From Corynebacterium sp. ACRPH (GTDB taxonomy: Bacteria > Actinomycetota > Actinomycetes > Mycobacteriales > Mycobacteriaceae), in contig NZ_JAKRND010000005.1 in the NCBI RefSeq assembly GCF_022347285.1, positions 1 to 64,000 on the forward strand: a stretch of 64,000 bases of DNA, written 5' to 3'. The notes under the pieces were generated by a model that was not told the DNA's origin, made no database searches, and saw nothing but the letters and a program-made list of their open reading frames with translations. The translations under genes were made by a program, and so were the position numbers. Position 1 is the first letter of the stretch. Each line of letters starts with the position of its first letter. Positions 1-11,997 of the stretch are shown here, in pieces.

Positions 1-48
1 AACAAGGAGTTCTTCCGCGAAATCCCGCCACGCCCCGTCGCCGCATAA
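1..48 (+). CDS. 3' end of an unidentified gene (partial)
   Basis: The first 48 bases read in frame 1 as the last 15 residues of a protein ending FREIPPRPVAA, followed by a TAA stop. A strong hairpin terminator starts 12 bases later, which fits the end of a transcription unit on the plus strand. Too little is visible to name the protein; I do not recognise the C-terminus. Confidence 0.55.
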   Translation, partial: NKEFFREIPPRPVAA

Positions 49-60
49 AGCCCAAAACGA

Positions 61-86
61 AGCCGACCAGCGCACGCTGGTCGGCT
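61..86. terminator. Bidirectional hairpin terminator
   Basis: Perfect 12-bp inverted repeat (AGCCGACCAGCG and its complement) around a 2-base centre. It sits between the stop of the plus-strand gene ending at 48 and the stop of the minus-strand gene at 198, so it can serve both. There is no long T run on either side. Confidence 0.6.
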
Positions 87-197
87 CCTAGGCACGCCTA
101 AGAAACTACTCCCAAGACTGTTCTCGTCAACATCGGCCTGACGCTTGACAAAAACATAGGGACACCCCCCGCTCACGGGCCGGCGCGGCCCGGGCGA

Positions 198-1247
198 CTA
201 GAACAGCGCCGAGGCTATGCGGGTGCGGCCCGCGATAACCTCCGGGTCCGCCGGGTCGAACAGGCTGAACAGCTCCAGCAGGCGAGCCTTCGCCTGTTTC
301 TTGTGATCTGCGCTGCCCTCAGCGGACGGGCGCAGCTCCTCGATCAGTAGGTCGAAGGCCTTAGGCTTGTCGCCAGCCAGCAGCAGGCGATCGGACTCTG
401 CGAACTCGTCCCCACCCGTGGACAGGCGCTGCATCAGCAGCGCATTGGCACGCGCCGCGCGGGCCTCCCCCACGACCTCTTCATCAGTCTGTGTGGGGTT
501 GGCAAGGATGGCGTCATAATCCTCAATTGCGCCCGCGTAATCCTCCGCCTCGAGCTTCTCGGCGGCGGCAGCTAGGCGCGGGTCGCCCGCATCCTGGTCC
601 GCGTCAGCACCGTCCACAGCAGCGCCCGCGCCACCAGCGGCTCCGGTCGCGTTAGCCGGGTCCTCCTCCGGAGCCAGGCCGCGCAGTTTTCCGTCTACGG
701 CCTGCGCCACAGCATCTACCCAGCCGTGCAGCTGCGCGGCGGGCTGGCCGCCCTCGAAGTTGGTCAGCGGGCGACCGGCGGCCAGCGCGATGACGGTGGG
801 GACTGCCTGCACACCGAAGACCTGGGCGACCTCCGGGGTGGCGTCCACATCGACATAACGGAACAGCCACTTGGTCGGCGCCTGCTGGGACTCGGCCAGC
901 TTGGTGAAGTCCTGGCGCATCTGCTCCGAGGCGTCCGAGCGGGCGGAACCCAGCAGCGTAACCACCGGCACTTGAGTGGAACGAACAACGAGGTCCAGCT
1001 CGAAGTTCTCCGGGGTAATAGTGCTGACAAAAGCGACTGAAGCTCCACCGGCCGCGCCCGGCTGGCCTGTCGGCACGCCTACGGCAGCACCAGCGCCAGC
1101 ACTGGCTGGGTTTGCCTGCGCCCCCTGGGCCGCCTGAGCGGCGCGAGCCTGCGCCTGTGCCCGCTGCTCAGCCTGCTGCTTCACCGCACCCAGGTCCACT
1201 GCCCCGGCAACAAAGCGGGACGGAGGAGTATTTGAAGGATTCGTCAC
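198..1247 (-). CDS. Thioredoxin-fold/TPR protein of the YbbN (CnoX) type, redox-inactive
   Basis: The protein has about 349 residues. An N-terminal RFVAGAVDLG block and an Ala/Gln-rich linker are followed by a thioredoxin fold (about residues 85-190, with QAVPTVIALAAGRP carrying the cis-Pro loop) and a C-terminal helical TPR-like region from about 220. YbbN/CnoX proteins are holdases that hand substrates to chaperones. The usual CxxC is absent: the position reads GSARSDAS, so thiol-disulfide exchange is not possible. I chose the GTG at 1247 because AAGGAC lies about 9 bases upstream and the conserved N-terminus follows directly; an in-frame GTG at 1280 is the alternative. nucS lies upstream on the same strand, about 100 bases away. 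Chaperone role is inference from the family. Confidence 0.8.
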   Translation of the reverse strand: MTNPSNTPPSRFVAGAVDLGAVKQQAEQRAQAQARAAQAAQGAQANPASAGAGAAVGVPTGQPGAAGGASVAFVSTITPENFELDLVVRSTQVPVVTLLGSARSDASEQMRQDFTKLAESQQAPTKWLFRYVDVDATPEVAQVFGVQAVPTVIALAAGRPLTNFEGGQPAAQLHGWVDAVAQAVDGKLRGLAPEEDPANATGAAGGAGAAVDGADADQDAGDPRLAAAAEKLEAEDYAGAIEDYDAILANPTQTDEEVVGEARAARANALLMQRLSTGGDEFAESDRLLLAGDKPKAFDLLIEELRPSAEGSADHKKQAKARLLELFSLFDPADPEVIAGRTRIASALF

Positions 1248-1347
1248 CTTGTAAGTGTCCTTTCTTACTTGCCCTCCCACGCGCTGGCCGCGCGGGAGAA
1301 AATAATCGCCTGTTGAGGGCTAAAACCGACTGAGAGAGCTGAGTCTT

Positions 1348-2073
1348 TTAGAAAAGCCGCAGCTCCGAGGAGTCGGTTCCTCGCATTGCTTCATAGTCCA
1401 GGGTAACGCAACGGAAACCGCGGTCCTCCGCCAGTGTGCGGGCCTGCGGCTTGATCTCCTGGGCGGCAAACACGCCCGTCACGGGAGCCAGCAGCTCGTC
1501 CCGGTTCAGCAGCTCCACATAGCGGGTAAGCTGCTCCACACCGTCGATACCACCACGGCGCTTGATCTCCACGGCCACAGTCGCGCCCGTGGAGTCCTTG
1601 GACAAAATGTCCACCGGGCCGATAGCCGTCGGATACTCACGGCGGATCAAAGAGTATCCCTCGCCCAAGATCTCAATCTGCTCGGCCAGCAGCTCCTGCA
1701 AGTGCGCCTCCACGCCATCCTTCACCAGGCCTGGGTCCTCCCCGAGGTCGTGCTCCGTATCGGAGTAGATCTCGAAAATCTGGATCCGCAGCTGCTCCCC
1801 CTTTGGATTCGTGACGATCCACAACTGCTCGACCCCCTCATTGCCTAGCTCCGAATACTCCGTAGGGGCGTCATCACCATCAAAAGAGCTAGCCTCGACG
1901 GCCTCAAGGGAACACGGCGGCATCATCCAGTTGAGCGGCTTATACGCGCGATCGTCGGCGTGGATAGAGACCGAACCATCGGCCTTCAGCAAGATCAAAC
2001 GGTCTGCAGGCGGCAGATGGGCCTCCAGGCGTCCGACGTAATCGACACAGCAGCGGGCAATGACTAAGCGCAT
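1348..2073 (-). CDS. nucS: Mismatch-specific endonuclease NucS/EndoMS
   Basis: This 241-residue protein is typical of the NucS/EndoMS family. The N-terminal half is the dimer/DNA-binding domain. The C-terminal half is a RecB-like PD-(D/E)xK nuclease with GPVDIL supplying the Asp, VEIKRRG the Glu and Lys, and the conserved [19 protein letters not shown] block after it. In actinobacteria lacking MutS/MutL the enzyme cleaves both strands at mismatches and so gives non-canonical mismatch repair. The last residues, ELRLF, match the C-terminal peptide by which this family binds the beta sliding clamp. It lies just downstream of a DUF2550 gene, as in other corynebacteria. Confidence 0.93.
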   Translation of the reverse strand: MRLVIARCCVDYVGRLEAHLPPADRLILLKADGSVSIHADDRAYKPLNWMMPPCSLEAVEASSFDGDDAPTEYSELGNEGVEQLWIVTNPKGEQLRIQIFEIYSDTEHDLGEDPGLVKDGVEAHLQELLAEQIEILGEGYSLIRREYPTAIGPVDILSKDSTGATVAVEIKRRGGIDGVEQLTRYVELLNRDELLAPVTGVFAAQEIKPQARTLAEDRGFRCVTLDYEAMRGTDSSELRLF

Positions 2074-2109
2074 GGTTGTTCAGCCTACGCTACCGAAGCA
2101 GGCGGCGAC

Positions 2110-2529
2110 TCAACGGCGGGGTATGCGGCGCTCCGAAGGGGCCGACTCGAGCCAGGCCACAAGCGCGGTATCCCCGGCACTATCCAGGGCGATTTCCCAA
2201 TGGGTCTTGCGATGAACTACCTCGACGACGTGGACGTTATCTTCCAAGAAAGCGGACTCGCGCGGGGTGATTTCGCGGCGAGAAACGATTGCTGTGCCCA
2301 GGCGTGTAAGCACCACGTTCGAGGCCGGGCGCAGGCTACGCAGCTTGTAGAACCTGGCGGAGTGGCCCGAATACTTCAAAATCCCGTGGCGCCAGTGCCT
2401 GCCATCGGAATTCGGCAGGCGCCGGACAACCACGGGATACCCCTGGGAACGCAGCGTAAAGAAGCGCCACACAACGGCGGTGACGACGAACAGCGCCACC
2501 GCCGCAAGAAAATACAACAACCACGCCAT
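2110..2529 (-). CDS. DUF2550 family membrane-anchored protein
   Basis: The 139-residue protein has one N-terminal transmembrane helix (LLYFLAAVALFVVTAVVW) and a basic cytoplasmic domain with WRHGILKYSG and FYKLRSLRPASNVVLTR. This layout is that of the actinobacterial DUF2550 family, whose function is unknown. It always sits near atpC and nucS in this group, and here it follows the atp operon terminator, so it is probably transcribed separately. The ATG at 2529 starts immediately before the membrane helix. Confidence 0.8.
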   Translation of the reverse strand: MAWLLYFLAAVALFVVTAVVWRFFTLRSQGYPVVVRRLPNSDGRHWRHGILKYSGHSARFYKLRSLRPASNVVLTRLGTAIVSRREITPRESAFLEDNVHVVEVVHRKTHWEIALDSAGDTALVAWLESAPSERRIPRR

Positions 2530-2570
2530 ATACCTAACTTACAGGCATGAAGTGGGTTTCGAAAAAGCAA

Positions 2571-2604
2571 AACGGGCCCCACCGTGAAAACAGTGGAACC
2601 CGTT
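2571..2604 (-). terminator. Rho-independent terminator of the atp operon
   Basis: Read on the minus strand, an AACGGG...CCCGTT stem is extended by an internal CCAC/GTGG stem and followed by TTTTGCTTTTTC. It lies 29 bases beyond the atpC stop, which makes it the end of the atp operon. Confidence 0.8.
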
Positions 2605-2632
2605 TGTCGGGAAGTTTAAAGCTAGTTAGCTC

Positions 2633-3004
2633 TTAAGCTTCCATACGCTTCACAGCGCGCAACTCGGACTCTGCGACAGCCTTGTCATGCTCAGTCTCTG
2701 CAGACTGCTTGCGAGACTCGGCATCCGCAACGTTGACCTCGCTGGCCCACGTTGCAGAATCCGCCAGAATGGTGATCTTCTCGGAGGACACGGACAGGAA
2801 CCCGCCCTGTACCGCGGCCACCAGCTTCTCACCGGTGTTCGTCCGAATGGTAACGACGCCGTTCTCGACCAGCTGGCCGAGCAGAGGCTCGTGACCAGGG
2901 AGCACGCCGATCTCGCCCTCAGTGGTCTGCGCGGTAACGGACGTTGCGGTACCAACCCACAGCGGACGTTCCACGGAGACCAGTTGTGCGGCAATCTCAG
3001 CCAT
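2633..3004 (-). CDS. atpC: F1Fo ATP synthase epsilon subunit
   Basis: This 123-residue protein has the epsilon-type N-terminal beta-sandwich ([19 protein letters not shown], then [16 protein letters not shown]) and a short C-terminal helical hairpin rich in Ala, Glu and Arg. Epsilon forms the central stalk with gamma and restrains ATP hydrolysis. It is the last gene of the atpBEFHAGDC operon, starting 12 bases after the atpD stop and followed by the operon terminator. Confidence 0.96.
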   Translation of the reverse strand: MAEIAAQLVSVERPLWVGTATSVTAQTTEGEIGVLPGHEPLLGQLVENGVVTIRTNTGEKLVAAVQGGFLSVSSEKITILADSATWASEVNVADAESRKQSAETEHDKAVAESELRAVKRMEA

Positions 3005-3016
3005 GTGCTTAACCCC

Positions 3017-5445
<2,429 letters not shown>

Positions 5446-5511
5446 AACTATCGCCTCCCTTCTGTTTCATTAATGGTCTTGGTGGTCACTGTGCTCACTT
5501 ACCTTCCGCGC

Positions 5512-7149
5512 CTACTGGGTTTTGCGGGAGACAGTGATCTGAGACTTGGTGACCTCGTCGTCGCCAAGCGGGCGAGCTTCCGGCTCGTTGATGACGGGGG
5601 TGCCGTCGGTGGTCTGGAAGCCCTGCTTGAAGTCCTGGACTGTGCCAGCCAGCTCGGCCTTGGACTCGTCGCTGAACGGGGTGCCACCCTTGATCTGCTC
5701 GAACACGCCACCGTGGGAAGCGTGCAGGTTCTCCAGCAGCTCGGACTCGAAGCGGCGAACGTCCTCAACCGGAACGTCGTCGAACTCGCCCTCGCCTGCC
5801 AGGTAGATGGAAACCATCTGGTCCTCGACGGACTGCGGCTCGGTCTCCTTCTGCTTCAGCAGCTCGACCAGGCGCTTACCGCGCTCCAGCTGTGCCTTTG
5901 AAGCCGGGTCCAGGTCGGATGCGAAGGCAGCGAATGCCTCCAGGTCGCGGTATGCGGCCAGGTCCAGACGCAGGGAGCCGGACACCTTCTTCATGCCCTT
6001 GGTCTGTGCGGCACCACCAACACGGGAGACGGACACACCAACGTTGATAGCCGGTCGGACACCCTGGTTGAACAGATCGGACTCCAGGAATACCTGACCG
6101 TCGGTAATGGAAATAACGTTGGTCGGAATGAAGGCAGATACGTCGTTTGCCTTGGTCTCAATGATCGGCAGTGCCGTCAGGGAACCGCCGCCCAGCTCGT
6201 CGTTCAGCTTCGCTGCGCGCTCCAGCAGACGGGAGTGCAGGTAGAAGACGTCACCGGGGTATGCCTCGCGGCCCGGCGGGCGACGCAGCAGCAGGGAGAT
6301 CGCACGGTAGGCCTCAGCCTGCTTGGTCAGATCATCGTAGATAACCAGGACGTGCTTGCCCTGGTACATCCAGTGCTGGCCCAGTGCGGCGCCGGTGAAC
6401 GGTGCCAGCCACTTGAAGCCGGCGGAATCGGATGCCGGTGCTGCCACGATGGTGGTGTACTCCAGCGCGCCGTGGTCTTCCAGGGTCTTACGGATCGAAG
6501 CGATCGTGGAACCCTTCTGGCCAACAGCGACGTAAATGCAGCGAACCTGCTGCTTCGGGTCGCCGGTTGCCCAGTTGTCGCGCTGGTTCAGGATGGTATC
6601 GATGCAGACCGAGGTCTTACCGGTCTTGCGGTCGCCAATGATCAGCTGACGCTGACCACGGCCAATCGGGGTCATTGCGTCGATAGCCTTGATGCCGGTC
6701 TGCATCGGCTCCTCGACGGGCTGACGCATCAGAACGGAGGGCGCCTGGAGCTCGAGGGCACGTTCTTCCTCGGACTCGATGTCGCCCAGGCCGTCGATGG
6801 CCTGACCCAGTGGGTTGATAACGCGGCCGAGGAACTTCTCCCCAACCGGAATGGACAGGACCTCGCCGGTCCTCTTGACCTCGTCGCCCTCCTTGAGGGT
6901 CTCGAAGTTACCCAGGATCACGACGCCGACGCTGTCGGTGTCGAGGTTCTGTGCGACGCCAATCACGCCGCCTGGGAACTCGAGTAGCTCGTTAGCCATC
7001 ACAGAGGGCATGCCGCTTACCTGGGCAATACCGTCTGCAGCCGCCGTGACCACGCCGACCTCCTCACGGGAGGCCTCCGGGGAGTAGCTCGAGGTGTAGT
7101 TCGCAATCGCGCTACGGATCTCGTCGGAGGAGATCGTCAGCTCCGCCAT
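5512..7149 (-). CDS. atpA: F1Fo ATP synthase alpha subunit
   Basis: The 545-residue protein has the alpha-type non-catalytic nucleotide site GDRKTGKTS, the beta-barrel N-terminal domain ([18 protein letters not shown]) and the conserved [17 protein letters not shown] block. The ATG at 7149 is preferred over the upstream in-frame start at 7182, because AGGAAG lies six bases before it and [12 protein letters not shown] is the family N-terminus. Alpha alternates with beta in the F1 hexamer. Confidence 0.97.
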   Translation of the reverse strand: MAELTISSDEIRSAIANYTSSYSPEASREEVGVVTAAADGIAQVSGMPSVMANELLEFPGGVIGVAQNLDTDSVGVVILGNFETLKEGDEVKRTGEVLSIPVGEKFLGRVINPLGQAIDGLGDIESEEERALELQAPSVLMRQPVEEPMQTGIKAIDAMTPIGRGQRQLIIGDRKTGKTSVCIDTILNQRDNWATGDPKQQVRCIYVAVGQKGSTIASIRKTLEDHGALEYTTIVAAPASDSAGFKWLAPFTGAALGQHWMYQGKHVLVIYDDLTKQAEAYRAISLLLRRPPGREAYPGDVFYLHSRLLERAAKLNDELGGGSLTALPIIETKANDVSAFIPTNVISITDGQVFLESDLFNQGVRPAINVGVSVSRVGGAAQTKGMKKVSGSLRLDLAAYRDLEAFAAFASDLDPASKAQLERGKRLVELLKQKETEPQSVEDQMVSIYLAGEGEFDDVPVEDVRRFESELLENLHASHGGVFEQIKGGTPFSDESKAELAGTVQDFKQGFQTTDGTPVINEPEARPLGDDEVTKSQITVSRKTQ

Positions 7150-7233
7150 GTTCTTCCTGCTCTCGGTTTCGTCTTCCAGCATCTATTTTCTTGCTTGGTC
7201 TTTGTCGGTTTTTTGAAGCGCTTTTATGACGCC

Positions 7234-8052
7234 CTAAGCGATCGACGCGCGGAGGCGCCGCAGGTTACCTGCAGTGCTGCCGTCGATAACTTCGTGTCCG
7301 ACGCGGATCACGGCACCGCCGAGGAGGCTGGTATCAACCTCGGAGTGGACCGCAATCTTGCGACCGTAAATCTTTTCCAGCTTGTCCGACAGAGTCGACT
7401 TCTGCTGTTCACCCAGGGCAGCTGCGGCACGGACACGCGCTACGGTGCGCCCTTCCAGTGCAGCTACCTCGTCTACCAACGAGTCAAGTTCCTCGACTGG
7501 ACGCTGACGCAGACGGCCAATTGCCTGCAGCGCCAGTGCCTCGGTCGTGGAGGTGACCTTTCCATAGAGAACCTTGGCCAGCAGGTCGCGACGTGCATCC
7601 GGGGATGCGGCGCGGTCGGCCAGCTTCAGTTCCAGCTCCGGCTCACGCTCGATGATGCGGGCCAGCTGGAACAGTTCGTCTTCAACACGGTCCTGTTGAC
7701 CTTGGGCGTCGGCGGCGCGCAGCAGGGCCAGGCGGCCCAGCTTCACCAGTCCGTCGCGCAGGTCGCGAGTGTTGGACCACGACTGGGATACAGCAGCAGA
7801 CACGATTTCTTCCGTCGAGGCAGATACCTTGCCGCCGAACAGGCTCTTGGCCAATTCAACGCGGGTGTTGGCATCCCTCGCCGGGTCGATCAGCGCGACA
7901 CGTAGGCCGCGGTCACTGTCGAGCAGTTCGACTACGTCGAACAGCTCGGTGCCGGTGGTTACACCGGTGCCCACTTTGTCGGAGGTCTCGTTGAGACCCT
8001 GGTCCAGGGTCTGCTCGAGGCGCTCAATTGCCTCTCGGCTCGCTGCGTGCAT
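7234..8052 (-). CDS. atpH: F1Fo ATP synthase delta subunit
   Basis: The 272-residue protein is delta (OSCP), joining F1 to the peripheral stalk. The N-terminus MHAASREAIERL is the corynebacterial one, and the C-terminal VRAAAALGEQQ...LLGGAVIRVGHEVIDGS block is typical of the subunit. An in-frame GTG at 8061 overlaps the atpF stop, but GGGAAG lies at the correct distance only for the ATG at 8052. Actinobacterial delta proteins are longer than the roughly 180 residues of E. coli because of an N-terminal extension. Confidence 0.95.
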   Translation of the reverse strand: MHAASREAIERLEQTLDQGLNETSDKVGTGVTTGTELFDVVELLDSDRGLRVALIDPARDANTRVELAKSLFGGKVSASTEEIVSAAVSQSWSNTRDLRDGLVKLGRLALLRAADAQGQQDRVEDELFQLARIIEREPELELKLADRAASPDARRDLLAKVLYGKVTSTTEALALQAIGRLRQRPVEELDSLVDEVAALEGRTVARVRAAAALGEQQKSTLSDKLEKIYGRKIAVHSEVDTSLLGGAVIRVGHEVIDGSTAGNLRRLRASIA

Positions 8053-8057
8053 ACCGA

Positions 8058-8618
8058 TCACTTCCCGGAAGCGCCGACGTTGTCCAGTCCGGCGAGGAAG
8101 TTATCGATGGTGCCCGAGCGCTTCACGTCGTCCGACAGCTGCTCGCCCAGCAGGCGCTCAGCCAAGTTGATGGAGTTTTCACCCATCTCCTTGCGCAGGT
8201 CGGTGACAACGGCGGAACGCTGTGCCTCGAGCTGCTTGTGGCCCGACTCGACGATACGGTTGGACTCTTCGGTTGCCTGAGCCTTCATATCCGCGATGAT
8301 CTTCTGGCCCTGGGAACGGGCGTCATCACGAATCTGTGCAGCCTCAGTGCGTGCCTCAGCAAGCTGAGCGTTGTACTTCTCCAAGGCAGCCTTAGCCTCT
8401 GCCTGAGCGGACTCGGCGCGCCGAATGCCGCCCTCGATCTGGTCCTCGCGCTGATTCAGCACTTCCTGGAACTTCGGAAGCACGAACTTCCAGAAGACAA
8501 ACAGGATGACTGCAAAAGGAATGATGGACCAGACGATGTCGTACAGCGGAGGAAGCAGCGGGTTTACCGACTCCTCCATCGGCAGCTTCTCAGCTGCTAA
8601 CAAAAAGGTGTTCGTCAT
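8058..8618 (-). CDS. atpF: F1Fo ATP synthase b subunit
   Basis: The 186-residue protein has a single membrane helix ([21 protein letters not shown]) followed by a long charged coiled coil rich in Ala, Glu, Gln and Arg (about residues 55-165). That is the architecture of the b subunit that forms the peripheral stalk. It lies between atpE and atpH and its stop nearly touches the atpH start. Confidence 0.96.
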   Translation of the reverse strand: MTNTFLLAAEKLPMEESVNPLLPPLYDIVWSIIPFAVILFVFWKFVLPKFQEVLNQREDQIEGGIRRAESAQAEAKAALEKYNAQLAEARTEAAQIRDDARSQGQKIIADMKAQATEESNRIVESGHKQLEAQRSAVVTDLRKEMGENSINLAERLLGEQLSDDVKRSGTIDNFLAGLDNVGASGK

Positions 8619-8687
8619 AGTCTCCAGCTTTCGATTCTGGTGCGGTGGTTAGAAAGTGCTCTTAACGAGCGGCCAATCGCACTGAAA

Positions 8688-8993
<306 letters not shown>

Positions 8994-9020
8994 TCATTTG
9001 AGTACTTAAAAAGGGGCGAA

Positions 9021-9821
9021 TTAGTGCTCGTCTGCGTGGAGGGACAGCTCGATGTACACGGCGGTCAGCAGGGAGAAGATGTATGCCTGCAGGAAGATCA
9101 CCATGAGCTCGAACAGGGTGAAGGCGATCGCGAAGAGGATCGTGCCGCCAGCAGCCACAGTCCAACCGCTCATCTGCCAGAAGAAGAAGTTCGTGGCACT
9201 GAACAGCATGACGAGGATGATGTGTCCAGCCAACATATTCGCCATAAGACGAATCGTCAGCGTTACCGGACGGAGGACGAATGTGGAGAATGCCTCAATC
9301 GGCGCCACGATGAAGTGGAGCCAAGAAGGCAAACCAGGAATGATCAGCGAGGACTTGATGTACTTGCCGAAGCCATAGCGCTTCACACCCGCGTAGATGA
9401 ATGCGATATACGCGACAACAGCCAGCACCAGTGGCAGACCCACTCGAGCGCTGGCTGAAATGTTCATGAACGGAATGATCGTCGACATGTTGACGGCAAG
9501 AACGGTGAAGAAGATAGCGGCGATGATCGGCAGGAACCGGCGCCCCTCCTTCTTGCCCAAGATATCCTCCGCGATGTGAATCCGAACGAAGTCCAAGAAG
9601 TACTCAGCAACGTTCTGCACGCCGCTCGGAATCAGCTTCGGCTTCCGCATTGCAAAGAAGAAGAATGCGGTAACCAGAAGAATCATCACAATACGGATGA
9701 CCATGAGGCGGTCGAGCGCGAACGCTCCACCAGCAAACTCACTGAACCACAGCTGGTTGCTATCCACTTGCCCCGGGAAGAATTCGTGTTCCAATGAAGG
9801 TACGTGAAAGTCGCCCTTCAT
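9021..9821 (-). CDS. atpB: F1Fo ATP synthase a subunit
   Basis: About 266 residues with five or six membrane helices. It includes the essential Arg in LTIRLMANMLAGHI and the C-terminal helix ending in a YIELSLHADEH tail, which are diagnostic for the proton channel subunit a. The ATG at 9821 gives the N-terminus MKGDFHVPSLEHEFFPG. No clear Shine-Dalgarno precedes it, and the frame stays open to 9884, so the start is uncertain by a few codons. Confidence 0.94.
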   Translation of the reverse strand: MKGDFHVPSLEHEFFPGQVDSNQLWFSEFAGGAFALDRLMVIRIVMILLVTAFFFFAMRKPKLIPSGVQNVAEYFLDFVRIHIAEDILGKKEGRRFLPIIAAIFFTVLAVNMSTIIPFMNISASARVGLPLVLAVVAYIAFIYAGVKRYGFGKYIKSSLIIPGLPSWLHFIVAPIEAFSTFVLRPVTLTIRLMANMLAGHIILVMLFSATNFFFWQMSGWTVAAGGTILFAIAFTLFELMVIFLQAYIFSLLTAVYIELSLHADEH

Positions 9822-9970
9822 GGCCAAGGTTGTTACGCTCAGCGTTCTCTCCCGTGATTGGGCCGCAAGATTGCACAGAATCACTGCGGTGCGATGGAGG
9901 TCTCTTTTCGAAGAGTTAGGCCGACGCTGAGGGACTCCGTCGCACGTCCCTACATAATCAGCCGGTGCCG

Positions 9971-9999
9971 TATCTACTGTTCACACATACGTGTGCCAA
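9971..9999 (-). promoter_or_regulatory. Candidate promoter for the atpB-atpC operon
   Basis: On the minus strand TTGGCA (9999-9994) is separated by 17 bases from TAGATA (9976-9971), a fair housekeeping-type -35/-10 pair about 150 bases before the atpB start. The near-palindrome CACACATACGTGTG lies within it. It was found by eye only. Confidence 0.35.
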
Positions 10000-10253
10000 T
10001 AAATGGCCCGATAGAACAATATCAGCTTTATCTCGCGAATCGCTAAGTGAAACACGTTGTGGGTCCCCCCACTTGGCCGTGGTTTTCAACGTTTTTGGTT
10101 CCAGAATCATTTGTATGTGTTTAGGCCTACCTCCGCTTCCCTCCCCGCGGCGCTTACCCCCAGCTCGCTACTGACAGTTGTCGCCTCTCCGTGTGAGGGC
10201 GTCATCTCTTTGCGCGCAAGCAGTGCCACCCGTAGCACCACAACAAACTAAGA

Positions 10254-10287
10254 GCCCCGGCCTGCATTTGGTTATGCAAACCGGGGC
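10254..10287 (-). terminator. Terminator after atpI
   Basis: GCCCCGG/CCGGGGC outer stem with an inner TGCAT/ATGCA stem, followed on the minus strand by TCTTAGTTTGTTG. It lies 20 bases beyond the atpI stop and should end the rho/wecA/atpI transcript before the atpB promoter region. Confidence 0.65.
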
Positions 10288-10306
10288 GTGGACTAGCGAA
10301 CAAGTA

Positions 10307-10819
10307 CTAGCTGATGTAGAGCTTCTGGGTGCGAGTAACCGCCAGCGTCTCGATGGCCAGTACGGCGACCATGCTCAAGATCACGGTTACGGCCAGCGCT
10401 GCGGTGTCGTAGAAAGTCTTGTCCTTCAGGAAGAACAGAATACCCAGCAGCACGGCCGCCTTAACCAGCCAGCTGCCCAGGATCAAGCCCATCGTCATCG
10501 AGGGCGAAGTGTTGGAACTAAACAGCACGATCACTACCGTCAGCAGCATAAATCCGCCGCCGACCAGCCACCCGATACCTGCTCCCCACAGCCCCTCGGC
10601 GCCGCTGATAAGACCCCACACCAACAGGGAAAGCGCACCCAACACCACCAGCGCCAGCGCTCCGGAACGCATGGCAGCCTTCAGCGGGCCGACGTGGTCG
10701 CTGGCTTGGGATACGTCGTTCAACTCGGGCAGCTCTTTAGCGCCCGCAGCACCGTTCACCCCAGCACCGTTCACCGCAGCGTCTTTTGCAGCACCGTTGT
10801 TCTCAGTCGCCTCAGTCAT
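10307..10819 (-). CDS. atpI: AtpI-like ATP synthase assembly membrane protein
   Basis: The 170-residue protein has a polar Ala/Asn/Gly-rich N-terminus (about 50 residues) followed by four hydrophobic helices (LALVVLGALSLLVWGLI; GWLVGGGFMLLTVVIVLF; the GSWLVKAAVLLGILFF helix; VILSMVAVLAIETLAV). Position between wecA and atpB and this topology are those of the actinobacterial AtpI protein, thought to help c-ring assembly. Start at the ATG 10819 follows the wecA stop by five bases. The name rests on synteny more than on sequence motif. Confidence 0.75.
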   Translation of the reverse strand: MTEATENNGAAKDAAVNGAGVNGAAGAKELPELNDVSQASDHVGPLKAAMRSGALALVVLGALSLLVWGLISGAEGLWGAGIGWLVGGGFMLLTVVIVLFSSNTSPSMTMGLILGSWLVKAAVLLGILFFLKDKTFYDTAALAVTVILSMVAVLAIETLAVTRTQKLYIS

Positions 10820-10824
10820 GGCGA

Positions 10825-11997
10825 TTAGCTTACCTGAGCCGTGTTCGACTTCCGATTCTCCCGCCACAGCGGCACCACCGTCGCCACGATGGCAACGATC
10901 ACCAGCAAACTAAAGGAAATAGCCATCACGTGTAGAGGCAGCACGGTCAGTCCCACTGCACCGAAGGCCACTACCCCAACCCAGGTGTACAAAACCAGAA
11001 CCACGCGCTTCTGACTGTGGCCAATGTGCAGCAGTCGGTGGTGCAGGTGTTTCTTGTCCGGGGAAAACGGGCTCTTGCCCTGGGACACGCGGCGCACAAC
11101 TGCCATCACCAGGTCCAGCAGTGGAATGGACAGGGCCGCCAGAACCACAATCATCGGCGACAGCAGAGCCAACATATCCGCCGGCCCGTACAGCGCCGCG
11201 TTGATGCGCCCGGATGCCGATGTGCAGGCCGCGGACAGCAGCAGGCCGATCAGCATCGCGCCGCTATCCCCCATGAAGATGCGCGCGGGCGAGAAGTTGT
11301 GAGGCAGGAAACCCATGCAGATTCCCACCAATGCTGCCGAAATAATCGCCGGCGGGTAGGCCGCCACGGTGCCACCCTGATCATGCAGGATGGTCAGCGA
11401 ATAGATCAGGATCGTCCCGGCGGCGATCGCCCCCAACCCCGCGGCCAGACCGTCTAGGCCGTCGACGAAGTTCATCGCGTTCACGATCGTGACGGTCAAA
11501 AGCGCCGTCAGGATCGTGGACTGGACCTGGTCCAGGATCAGCGTGGTGCCGTCCCCGAACGGCAGATAAAAAAGGTACCAACTAAGGCCCATCAGGCTCA
11601 TCACCACGGCACCCACGACCTGCCCGCCGAGCTTCAGCACCCAGGAGATGTCGTAGAGGTCATCCACCACTCCGACGAACACAATCACAAAGGCGGCCAT
11701 CAGAACCGCCGTCATATCTGGCGTTACCGGTGGAAACCCGCGAGTCAACGCGGGCAGCTGGTTGGCCACCACTACGGCCACGACCAGTCCCGTAAACATC
11801 GCTACCCCGCCCAGCCGCGGCATCGGAACTTGGTGCACGTCGCGCTCGCGCGGGGCGGCCATCCGCCCGTAGCGCAAGATCACCGAGCGCACCACACCAG
11901 TCACCAGATACGTCACCGTGCAGGCGACGAGCAGCACCAACACCAACTCGCGCAGGGGAATACCTGCGCCGATAGCCGGCTGGGCAAGGACTGTCAT
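10825..11997 (-). CDS. wecA: Polyprenyl-phosphate GlcNAc-1-phosphate transferase (WecA/Rfe type)
   Basis: The 390-residue protein has about eleven membrane helices and belongs to the MraY/WecA (PNPT) family. Visible motifs are DDLYDISW (Mg-binding Asp pair), NAMNFVDGLDGLAAG, RIFMGDSGAMLIG and the cytoplasmic HLHHRLLHIG. In Corynebacteriales it transfers GlcNAc-1-P to decaprenyl phosphate, the first step of the linker joining arabinogalactan to peptidoglycan. Its ATG overlaps the tsaC stop as TAATG, so the two are translationally coupled. Confidence 0.93.
   Translation of the reverse strand: MTVLAQPAIGAGIPLRELVLVLLVACTVTYLVTGVVRSVILRYGRMAAPRERDVHQVPMPRLGGVAMFTGLVVAVVVANQLPALTRGFPPVTPDMTAVLMAAFVIVFVGVVDDLYDISWVLKLGGQVVGAVVMSLMGLSWYLFYLPFGDGTTLILDQVQSTILTALLTVTIVNAMNFVDGLDGLAAGLGAIAAGTILIYSLTILHDQGGTVAAYPPAIISAALVGICMGFLPHNFSPARIFMGDSGAMLIGLLLSAACTSASGRINAALYGPADMLALLSPMIVVLAALSIPLLDLVMAVVRRVSQGKSPFSPDKKHLHHRLLHIGHSQKRVVLVLYTWVGVVAFGAVGLTVLPLHVMAISFSLLVIVAIVATVVPLWRENRKSNTAQVS

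Larger units (their letters stand above)
9822..10306. other. Long non-coding gap upstream of atpB
   Basis: About 485 bases without a convincing gene. It is the 5' region of the atpB-C operon and the 3' region of atpI. It contains a candidate minus-strand promoter (9971-9999), a small GTGGG/CCCAC hairpin near 10060-10073 and the atpI terminator hairpin at its right end. The separation of atpI from atpB by a terminator plus promoter suggests that the structural atp genes have their own promoter. Confidence 0.6.
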
